From Planctomycetota bacterium (GTDB lineage: Bacteria > Planctomycetota > PLA2), in assembly GCA_021776735.1 (NCBI GenBank), contig JAJFFH010000026.1:1-59338 (forward strand): a stretch of DNA of 59,338 bases. The letters are read 5' to 3'. Of this stretch, positions 24,141 to 30,884 are shown one piece after another. Position 1 is the first letter of the stretch; each line of letters starts with the position of its first letter. The position numbers were made by a program, and so were the translations under genes. The notes below the pieces were generated by a model. It searched no databases, was not told the origin of the DNA, and worked only from the letters and a program-made list of their open reading frames with translations.

Positions 24141-24708
24141 AGTCGTCGCCCTCCTTTGGGTTCTCCCCGATGAACCGGTACCGGTGCTCCCCGCGCAACC
24201 GGTGCTCCCCGCGCAACCGGTGCTCCTCGAGCAACCGGTGCTCCTCGAGCCACGGGTTCTCCTCGGTCCACCATTTGGCACCGCGCTTTGCGCCATCGTT
24301 CGTCCAGCCACGGGCAGCGCCTGCACGGGAGAGAGTTGCGGAGACAAATTTCATCTCGGTGCCCGCCTCGACGAAAAGCTCACCGGCCGCGATCTTTTTA
24401 TCGATCGCGGCCGAGATTTCGGCGCTAGAGAGCGGACTGCGGGCCTCCATAAGGACAATGGTCATGGCGTCAGCGAGGCTTACGCGATCTACTTCCGCTC
24501 TTGCAGGCTCAAAGTCAGCCGCAGTGAAGCCGTGCGCGGCGGCCATCGCCTTAAGAACCTCAGAGAGCTGCTGCCGCTCTTCAGAGAGCTGCTGCGTCAT
24601 GATTCTCAACTCCTCTTCCCGGACCTCCTGCTCGCGGTATGCCCGTAGAGTGACGCGAAAATACTCACGTGCGAGGCGGTTCGATTCATCATCAGTCTTA
24701 TTCCGCAC
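24139..24708 (-). CDS. Moron-like protein with winged-helix domain and hexapeptide repeats
   Basis: 189 residues from GTG 24708. The N terminus is a coiled coil (REEELRIMTQQLSEERQQL), the middle (SLADAMTIVLMEARSPLSSA, then KFVSATLSRAG) resembles a HARE/winged-helix DNA-binding domain, and the C terminus has tandem LEEHRL/RGEHRL hexapeptides encoded by 18-bp repeats. It has its own near-consensus promoter and appears leaderless. It sits between the tape measure and tail-tip genes, so it is probably expressed in the lysogen. Function unknown. Confidence 0.7.
   Translation of the reverse strand: MRNKTDDESNRLAREYFRVTLRAYREQEVREEELRIMTQQLSEERQQLSEVLKAMAAAHGFTAADFEPARAEVDRVSLADAMTIVLMEARSPLSSAEISAAIDKKIAAGELFVEAGTEMKFVSATLSRAGAARGWTNDGAKRGAKWWTEENPWLEEHRLLEEHRLRGEHRLRGEHRYRFIGENPKEGDD
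24179..24250. repeat. 18-bp tandem repeats inside the moron gene
   Basis: About four copies of AACCGGTGCTCCYCGMGC lie head to tail, plus a degenerate fifth. Each encodes one hexapeptide (EEHRL or GEHRL core). Copy number could vary by slippage without breaking the frame. Confidence 0.75.
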
Positions 24709-24714
24709 GCCCTA

Positions 24715-24743
24715 AGTCTAGCCTGACTCAAGGGAGCTGTCAA
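24715..24743 (-). promoter_or_regulatory. Sigma70-type promoter for the 24139-24708 gene
   Basis: On the minus strand TTGACA (24743-24738), a 17-nt spacer and TAGACT (24720-24715). The predicted start site falls on the GTG start codon at 24708, so the message would be leaderless. It could also transcribe the tRNA-like elements downstream. Confidence 0.7.
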
Positions 24744-24839
24744 GTCCTTGTCTACGCGGGCCAAAGGCGAGTTGAGTAGCTGGGCCTTGGCGGTCGCGTG
24801 CGTAAAGTATATTGCTGCCAGAAGTCTTGTCCGGAGGGC

Positions 24840-26579
24840 CTAGCGCCCTCCCAGCACCCGCCGCCCGCGGCTTGTCCGCCGCAGCCGCAGGATCGTGGTC
24901 CGCACTTGGTCCGCGATCGCGGCCGGGTCCGCCTTGCCGGAGATATTGAACGTGATGTTGACCGGCGCGGCGTCGCCCGAGCTGCCCTGCAGCTTGCTCA
25001 GCGGCGTCACGTCCGTCGTGTTCCGGTCGCCGGCCACCAGCTCCGGGCCGCGTTCGCCCGCGAAGAACAGCCCCGTGCCCTGCGTGATGAACGACGCGCC
25101 CGACGCGGCGGCGCGCTTGCCCTGCGGGAACAGGAAGCTCAGCGCGCCCCCGAAGATGCCGCCGAAGTCCGAGCCCGCGCCACCGCCACCGAGCAGCGTG
25201 GACAACCCCGCGTTGAGCAGGCTGCCCGCGAGGCTCTGCGCGAGGTTGAGCAGGACCTGCTGGGCCGCTTCACCGCCGGACGTGACGCCCGCGATGATCG
25301 ACTGGGAGAGTCCGGAAGAGATGGCGGGTCCGACGCTGGTCGTGAAGGATTCGAAGGCGGTGGGGAACTGCTTGCGTACGTTCTCCATCGCCTGGTCGCC
25401 ACGCGTTTCGAGCTGGAGCTTGAACTGCTCTCCTGCGGCCTTCGCTTCGGCGCTGATGCCGGACGTGCCTACCAGATCGTCCACGCGCTTGATGGCCCGA
25501 TCGGTCTCTTGCTGAATCCTGAGGCGCGCACGGAGGAGCGGGTTGCTCTCCGCGAGCAGGGCGTTCTGGCGCGTGAGGGCTGCGGACTCCTTGGTGAACG
25601 AGTCCAGGAGATTTTGGCTCCTGCTCTTGGCGAGGGCGGACGGGACAGCCTCAATGCGCCGCTTCAGCGTGTCCAATTCGTCTGCGAATCTGCGCAGATT
25701 CGCAGACTTGTCCTTGTCTCCGATCTCGCTGGCCGCATCCGCGAGTTTGCGCAGTTTCTTGGGCCCTTGTCCTCCGACCTTGTTCAGGATGTCGCGGAAC
25801 TGCTGTTCGAGCTGGATACGTTGCCTCGCGGCAGCATTGGTGCCCCGGATAATTGCCGTCCTGTCCTGTAGCTGACGGTTGACCTGGACGACGAACCCGA
25901 GCCGTTCGTTGAACTTCGATTTGTCGGCGTTCTCGATGAGCGCATTGCGCTTGTCGCGCACTCCAGATTCCCGCGCGGATGCGGCTTCGATGGCTTTTTG
26001 TTTGGGGCTCAACGCTCCCGTAAAGGCTCTGCCAAGAGCACGGAAGGGCTCGAAGAAACCCTCCTCCTGTTTGAAGCTTTTCTTGCGGATTCTGTCGAGG
26101 TTGTCCGCCGCAAGTTCCAGCTCGACATTGACCTTCTTCAGCTCCTGTTCTTGAAGGCTGACCCCTTGAATCACCAGCGCTTCACGGTCCAGCTTCTTGT
26201 TCGCTTCGACAAGGCGCAGGGTTTCCGCCGCAAGCGCTTTCATCCTCGGATTGGCCTTCTCCGTTTCGCTCGAAAGGAACCCGATGCCAGCACCCAAGAG
26301 GGCAATGCCACCGCCCACCGGTCCGCCGGCCGCGAACGATGCCACGATTGACGTTCCGAGTGCGGCCCACGACCTCTGATGGGCAGCAACGGCCGCCGTT
26401 GCGCCTCCGATCGCTCCCGAAATCAACTGGCTGGACGTGGCAGCCTTGGACGCAGTGGTCTTGGCGCCCCTCTCGATGCCCTTGTGTGCCTTGTCCCATG
26501 ACTTCTCGACCTTCGCCGCCTCACGGATGGACGGCGTGGCGTCGATTTCGTGGATGAGCCGGACGCGGTTGTCAGGCAT
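24840..26579 (-). CDS. Tail tape measure protein
   Basis: 579 residues; sets tail length and is ejected with the DNA. It has Ala/Gly-rich hydrophobic stretches (residues about 55-105), long coiled-coil-prone helices, and a C-terminal region with glycine-rich loops (STLLGGGGAGSDFGGIFGGA) plus the tape-measure signature FITQGTGLFFAGERGPELVA. It is shorter than in many siphoviruses, implying a tail of roughly 85-90 nm at about 0.15 nm per residue (inference). It overlaps the upstream small membrane gene by 8 bp. Confidence 0.88.
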   Translation of the reverse strand: MPDNRVRLIHEIDATPSIREAAKVEKSWDKAHKGIERGAKTTASKAATSSQLISGAIGGATAAVAAHQRSWAALGTSIVASFAAGGPVGGGIALLGAGIGFLSSETEKANPRMKALAAETLRLVEANKKLDREALVIQGVSLQEQELKKVNVELELAADNLDRIRKKSFKQEEGFFEPFRALGRAFTGALSPKQKAIEAASARESGVRDKRNALIENADKSKFNERLGFVVQVNRQLQDRTAIIRGTNAAARQRIQLEQQFRDILNKVGGQGPKKLRKLADAASEIGDKDKSANLRRFADELDTLKRRIEAVPSALAKSRSQNLLDSFTKESAALTRQNALLAESNPLLRARLRIQQETDRAIKRVDDLVGTSGISAEAKAAGEQFKLQLETRGDQAMENVRKQFPTAFESFTTSVGPAISSGLSQSIIAGVTSGGEAAQQVLLNLAQSLAGSLLNAGLSTLLGGGGAGSDFGGIFGGALSFLFPQGKRAAASGASFITQGTGLFFAGERGPELVAGDRNTTDVTPLSKLQGSSGDAAPVNITFNISGKADPAAIADQVRTTILRLRRTSRGRRVLGGR

Positions 26580-26847
26580 GTCCTAGTACGCGAAGAAGAT
26601 GAGGCACGAGTGCGATTGAAGACCCTAAGACGCCGAACGCAATAGCGCGAACGAGGCTCGGCGTCGCACCACTGACCGCTGCTCGGGCGAAATGGAGCAG
26701 CGAGATGGCGACGAACACGCCGCCGACGACCACGGCGATAGGCACGAGAATATCCCCGCCGCCGTTAACAGCGAACACCGCCAAGCCTCCGAGCATGGCG
26801 ATCCAGAGCAGCGGCTGAAGTAGCCCAACGTCTTTCTGTGTGAACAT
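26572..26847 (-). CDS. Small membrane protein between tail chaperone and tape measure
   Basis: 91 residues with two or three hydrophobic segments (LLWIAMLGGLAVFAVNGG, ILVPIAVVVGGVFVAISLL, then AIAFGVLGSSIALVPHLL). Most siphoviruses place the tape measure directly after the GT frame, so a membrane protein here is unusual. It may be a holin, an ejection factor or an exclusion protein. It overlaps the tape measure start. Confidence 0.65.
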   Translation of the reverse strand: MFTQKDVGLLQPLLWIAMLGGLAVFAVNGGGDILVPIAVVVGGVFVAISLLHFARAAVSGATPSLVRAIAFGVLGSSIALVPHLLRVLGHA

Positions 26848-26877
26848 ATAGTGAATCTACCACCTTCGTTGCCGCTG

Positions 26878-27575
26878 CTATTCGACGGAATTCCCCGTTT
26901 GGCGCGCCTTGTCCTCCAACAACACCCGCTCCACGAGGACCCAGAGCAGGTCGGCCTCAAGCGCATCGGACGGGAGTCGCAACGTGCGAGCAGCACCGAC
27001 AAAGCCGAGAGCACGAACACGATCAGCAACGGCCAGAGCCCGTAGCGTTCGCGGTGCCGCGAAGACGTAGCCGGACTCCTTGATCGCCGCGAGTTCCGCG
27101 TCGAGGTCGAAATCATGCTCGAAGTCCTCATCGTCCGGCTTGATCGCCGCGCGCTTGTAGATCTCGGCTAGGGCGTCGGGTCCGCCGGCTGATCGTTGCC
27201 GGAGGACCTCTACGAGTTTCCCTGTGACTCCAGCGCCTCCGACAGGAAGGCTTGCGAGCCCATCGCCAGGCGCTCCGCCACGGGCCGGGGAAGCGAGCCA
27301 GCGAACTGCACGGCTCTCGTCGCGTCATAGGCGAACAACTCGCCGCCCTTGCCTTCGACGTTGTCCCAACCCGGTTTCTCCGGCGGACGGTCTTCGCCGC
27401 CCAGCATGAACTTCCAGCGCAGCTCGAAGAGCAGGCTGTCGTCCTGCTGCCCTTCGGAAGTCGCGGCGCGCAGCATCTCGCGGTAGTCGGAAAGGGCCTC
27501 GACGCGAATCCAGAAAACGGACTCGCCGATCTCGACCTTCTCGAACGTGGGGCCGTCTACAAGTCTTACTCTCAT
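26878..27575 (-). CDS. Tail assembly chaperone GT, made by -1 frameshift
   Basis: The 0-frame protein G shifts -1 at GGGAAAC (27222-27216) and continues to the stop at 26880-26878, giving about 232 residues. The extension has no start codon, stays open for 112 codons with good composition (GKLVEVLRQRSAGGPDALAE, then DLLWVLVERVLL), and starts exactly in the frame the slip predicts. In lambda and relatives GT binds the tape measure and recruits tail-tube protein. Position between the tail tube and tape measure genes fits fully. Confidence 0.85.
27210..27575 (-). CDS. Tail assembly chaperone G (0-frame product)
   Basis: 121 residues; beta-rich start (RLVDGPTFEKVEIGESVFWI) then helices. The ATG overlaps the stop of the tail tube gene. 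The frame stops at TAG (27212-27210), one sense codon after the slippery heptamer. Most ribosomes should make G and a minority GT. Confidence 0.85.
   Translation of the reverse strand: MRVRLVDGPTFEKVEIGESVFWIRVEALSDYREMLRAATSEGQQDDSLLFELRWKFMLGGEDRPPEKPGWDNVEGKGGELFAYDATRAVQFAGSLPRPVAERLAMGSQAFLSEALESQGNS
27216..27222 (-). promoter_or_regulatory. Programmed -1 frameshift site GGGAAAC
   Basis: Read in the 0 frame as CAG-GGA-AAC-TCG-TAG, so the heptamer is in the correct G-GGA-AAC phase. Slipping back gives GGG-AAA, then CTC-GTA-GAG. Lambda uses GGGAAAG at the same place. GGTCCTCCGG downstream could contribute a stimulatory structure. Confidence 0.85.
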
Positions 27576-28636
27576 GCCAGCGGGTCCGTTTCGTTTTCGC
27601 TCTGCATCTCCATGCAGACCGCTTCGTCGTAGCCGGCCGGGAACCCGGTCGGCACCGACGGCGCCTTGTGCAGCGAGAACTCCACCGTGAAGGGAATGCG
27701 GCCCGGCTGGGGGATGCCCAGCTTCGCCTCGGTCACCCGCAAGTACGGGAGGTAGAGGTTGCCCTGGTACTTGTTCGACGCGGCCGTGCCGACCACGTCC
27801 GGGCCCGTGAACAGGCCGTCCGCCTTGAGCGGCGTGCCGTTCTCTTTCGCGGCGCGCAGCAGGTCCACCAGCGCCTGCGACGCGCTGAAGAACTCACAGC
27901 GCAGCTTCAGGTCCGCAAAGCCGTCCGGCTCCGGCTCGATGGCGTCGCCGCCGGCCGCGAAGTCCATGACCAGGGCGCGGTCCATCGTCAGCGTCCACGC
28001 GCGGAGCGTCGCCAGCTCGTCCGCCGTGCCGAGTGCGCCGCCGCTGAAAGCGTTCATGCGAATCTTGCCGTGGCGGAACAGGAGGTGGCGCGCGCCGCCG
28101 CCCTTCGGATCGGTCGCGTACGTCCACGAGCTCGGGTCCTGCGTGCGGTCCGCGCCCGCACCGAGGCACGAGTACGTTGCCTCCAGGCGGCCGCCGGCGG
28201 CACCCGACAAGACCAACTGCGAGATCTTCGCGCTGGCCAGCCGGAACGCCTTCAGCGCGCCCACGTCGCGGTGCGCGCCGTAGGTGAAGAACTTGCCGAG
28301 CGTTGAGGGTTGGAACAGCATCGCGTGCTTCCAGACCTTGGTCGCCTCGATCACGCTGACGGTGTTGTTGCCGAAGAACAAAGCCATCAGCAGGAGCTGC
28401 TTGGCCTGTCGCGGATCCACGATGCACGCGATGTCGCCCTCGCCGCGCGTTTCGAGCAGGTCCGGCTCGGCGCGTTCGGCGCAATCGACGATCGTGTCGT
28501 CCTCGAGCACGCCGGGTTCGGCGTCGAGCGACTCGTTCAGGATGGGAAGCCGCGAGTCGGCACCGAGCGCGGCCGGGGTCAGCCACGTCGTGCCCTTGGC
28601 GACGGCGATCTTGGAATTGGCGGCTAGAGCACTCAT
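27572..28636 (-). CDS. Major tail tube protein
   Basis: 354 residues, ATG 28636 with AAGGAGA upstream. It lies just before the G/GT chaperones and after the tail terminator, the conserved place for the tube protein. It begins with a short disordered N terminus and contains beta-strands (GARHLLFRHGKIRMNAFSGG, GRIPFTVEFSLHKAPS). It is longer than the usual 150-250 residues, so it may carry an extra surface domain. Confidence 0.75.
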   Translation of the reverse strand: MSALAANSKIAVAKGTTWLTPAALGADSRLPILNESLDAEPGVLEDDTIVDCAERAEPDLLETRGEGDIACIVDPRQAKQLLLMALFFGNNTVSVIEATKVWKHAMLFQPSTLGKFFTYGAHRDVGALKAFRLASAKISQLVLSGAAGGRLEATYSCLGAGADRTQDPSSWTYATDPKGGGARHLLFRHGKIRMNAFSGGALGTADELATLRAWTLTMDRALVMDFAAGGDAIEPEPDGFADLKLRCEFFSASQALVDLLRAAKENGTPLKADGLFTGPDVVGTAASNKYQGNLYLPYLRVTEAKLGIPQPGRIPFTVEFSLHKAPSVPTGFPAGYDEAVCMEMQSENETDPLA

Positions 28637-28652
28637 GGCGTCTCCTTACGTA

Positions 28653-29102
28653 TTACGTACTGACCACATCAAGCAAGTGAAGGCCGAGCAGGGTCCGGTA
28701 GACACCGAGCCCGCTTTCCTCGAGCACCGGGTCGCCCGGCTCCTCGAGGGTTTCGATTCCGTTTTCGTCGAGCTGCGGAAATCCGGTGACCGGATCGGAC
28801 AGCGCGATGCCGACCGCCTGGAGGATCTCCGCGAAGTCAGCGAACGTGTCCTCGTCCTCGCGATAGGCCCAGACGGCGAGGATGCGTACGTCGAGCTCGG
28901 GGTGGCCCGGGTCGATCCCGGCCTGCGTGACGCGCGAAGAACTCCAGACCACCCAGCGCTGCGCGAGACCGCTGTCGGTGAGGAGGGTCTCTTCGAGCAG
29001 CGCGCGGTCGGTCGGCAGGCCCGGGCGGAGCCGTACGTTCTCGACGCCGGCGACCGATTCGAGGACGGTGCCGATGCGGGCCACGGTGGTGGCGAGGCTC
29101 AC
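28653..29102 (-). CDS. Tail terminator / tail completion protein
   Basis: 149 residues from GTG 29102. The helix-strand pattern (MSLATTVARIGTVLESVAG, and a long middle section ending PELDVRILAVWAY) fits the lambda gpU/tail-completion fold. Position between the gp10-like connector protein and tail tube supports it. It overlaps the upstream gene by GTGA. Confidence 0.65.
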   Translation of the reverse strand: MSLATTVARIGTVLESVAGVENVRLRPGLPTDRALLEETLLTDSGLAQRWVVWSSSRVTQAGIDPGHPELDVRILAVWAYREDEDTFADFAEILQAVGIALSDPVTGFPQLDENGIETLEEPGDPVLEESGLGVYRTLLGLHLLDVVST

Positions 29103-29692
29103 GTGCGCGCCCTCGCAGCCGCTGCCAGGTGGCGGGCGAAGACGGTGCGCGCGCGGCCGCGGCTAAACACCTTGTGAGCGCCGGCGAACATGTGAATGCC
29201 GGGCGTGCCCTTGCGGCCGATCGAGCGGGCCACCTGCAGCGCGGCGCGGTCGAGCAGCTTGGCCTTCGTGATCTTCTCGCCTTCGGCCTTCAGCTTGACC
29301 GCCATCGCCTCGATGATGCGCTTGCCGGTCGTGGTGCGTTCCAGCCAGCGCCGGATCGGTGCCACGGGCGGCATGCGTGCGCCGGGGCGGCGTCCCTCCT
29401 CGATGACGGGCGCGTAGTCGCCCGCGGGCGGCTGGGATACCGTCGCCTGCGTGGCGCGGTGTGCGCTGACCACGGGTGCTTGCGCGGTGATGGAGTTGGT
29501 CAGCTTGCCGGTGTCTTGCCGACCGCGGAAGCCGCGGCTGTCGCGCGTCTCGGCGATCCGCTTGCGAATTTCGGTCTGCGTCTCGCGTCCGATCTGCAGC
29601 AGGGCGCGCCGCGCGGCAACACGAAAGGCCTCGCGGTTCCCACGTGCGGTCAGGATGCGCGGCATGCGGACCACGACGACGCGGGCGCTCAC
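29099..29692 (-). CDS. HK97 gp10-like head-tail / tail component
   Basis: 197 residues from GTG 29692, overlapping the upstream stop. Typical features are a basic N-terminal helix (REAFRVAARRALLQIGRETQ), DTGKLTNSI (the turn found in gp10-family proteins) and YAPVIEEGRRPGARMPPVAP, the consensus with APY/PPI before a helix. It probably acts at the neck or in tail completion. Confidence 0.75.
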   Translation of the reverse strand: MSARVVVVRMPRILTARGNREAFRVAARRALLQIGRETQTEIRKRIAETRDSRGFRGRQDTGKLTNSITAQAPVVSAHRATQATVSQPPAGDYAPVIEEGRRPGARMPPVAPIRRWLERTTTGKRIIEAMAVKLKAEGEKITKAKLLDRAALQVARSIGRKGTPGIHMFAGAHKVFSRGRARTVFARHLAAAARART

Positions 29693-30396
29693 GAGCGGTA
29701 CCCGCGGCCAAAGATCTGATCCCGGCCGGTGCGCACCTGGCCGCGGCGCAGGCGGGTGTCCTTGCCGCGGATCGAAGCGCGATACCGGGCCTCGAAGCGC
29801 TTGGCGAGCTCGCTGTAGTTGTCCACGCTCACGGCTCCGTCGAAAAGCTCGGACGTAGCGGTGCGCGTGGCCGCGTAGGCAGCCTGCAGCTCGTGGCACT
29901 TGAGCGCGGCCGCGGCATAGAGCACTGCGTCCTGATGTCCGATGCGGACCTCGTTGGCCGTCGCCGTGACCGACCACATGCGTTTGAAGTGCACGCGGTA
30001 CTGCGGCGACGCCGGCGGCGCGTCGGCGAAGACGAGATAGAGCTTCTGGTCGCTGCTGACCGTACGCTCCTCGATGCGGTGCTCGCTGTCACGCAGCTCG
30101 TCGGGAGGCGTGTCGGGCCCGGTCGCGGTCAGGCGTTCCACCTTCGCGCGCCGCGCCTCGGAGTACCCGAACGACCATGCCGCGAACGGCTCGCCCGTCT
30201 TGCCCAGCTCCCATTCCTTTGTCGATCCGTCACCGATGTCGGCGGTGGCGCGCACGGGGATGTCGTCGCTGAATCGCCGGAGCGCCGCGAGCACGAAATC
30301 CTCGTCGCTTCGGCCCGCGCGCTTGTCCTTGACCATGTGGTCCAGCGCGCGCGCGTAGCCGGCGAGGTTGGAGAAGGGGGGGCTGTACGTGCTCAT
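29689..30396 (-). CDS. Head-tail connector / adaptor protein
   Basis: 235 residues from ATG 30396. It starts with a helical domain (FSNLAGYARALDHMVKDKRA), has a beta insertion, and ends in a helix bundle (AVLYAAAALKCHELQAAYAA) resembling gp6-type adaptors. Position after capsid and decoration proteins agrees. SD weak. Confidence 0.6.
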   Translation of the reverse strand: MSTYSPPFSNLAGYARALDHMVKDKRAGRSDEDFVLAALRRFSDDIPVRATADIGDGSTKEWELGKTGEPFAAWSFGYSEARRAKVERLTATGPDTPPDELRDSEHRIEERTVSSDQKLYLVFADAPPASPQYRVHFKRMWSVTATANEVRIGHQDAVLYAAAALKCHELQAAYAATRTATSELFDGAVSVDNYSELAKRFEARYRASIRGKDTRLRRGQVRTGRDQIFGRGYRS

Positions 30397-30455
30397 CGGA
30401 TGAAAAAGGGGGCGAGCCCGTGTGAGCCCGCCCCCGTGAAAAGTGCGCGGTGCGC

Positions 30456-30863
30456 CTACTCCTCGCGGACGACCCAGAGTCGGACACCGACACCGTCCGC
30501 GGTCGGCGCGGTGCCGCCCGTGACGTTGATGTCGAGATCCAGGCGGTCGCCCTTGGCGAAGCCCGCGGCCGTGGCGTGGCCGTCGACGTGCGCCGTGACC
30601 GTCTTCACGATCGCCGACGACTCGACCGCCGGGATGGCCGAAGCGAGTTTGCTCGCCGCGCCGACTTTCACGTCGAGGTCGAGGTCGGTCGGGTCCACCG
30701 TGCCGCCGATGGCGCGCACGAAACCCTCGGCGCGGATGACGCGGCCCTTGAAGGGCGCGGTCCAAAAAGCGCCGGCCGCGGCCGCCACGTCCACAGTCAC
30801 CTGCGCGTCGTGGCGAATCTCGACCGGCAGGACCGGGCAGTTGATGCTGGGAAAGCTCATCAT
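30456..30863 (-). CDS. Probable capsid decoration protein
   Basis: 135 residues; two adjacent ATGs (30863, 30860) with AAGGA upstream. Almost entirely beta (VEIRHDAQVTVDVAAAAGAF, LDLDVKVGAASKLASAI), no motif. Immediately downstream of the capsid gene, the usual position of lambda gpD-like decoration proteins, but the gene order is the only evidence. Confidence 0.55.
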   Translation of the reverse strand: MMSFPSINCPVLPVEIRHDAQVTVDVAAAAGAFWTAPFKGRVIRAEGFVRAIGGTVDPTDLDLDVKVGAASKLASAIPAVESSAIVKTVTAHVDGHATAAGFAKGDRLDLDINVTGGTAPTADGVGVRLWVVREE

Positions 30864-30884
30864 GTTCCTTTCGTCTGGCTGACC

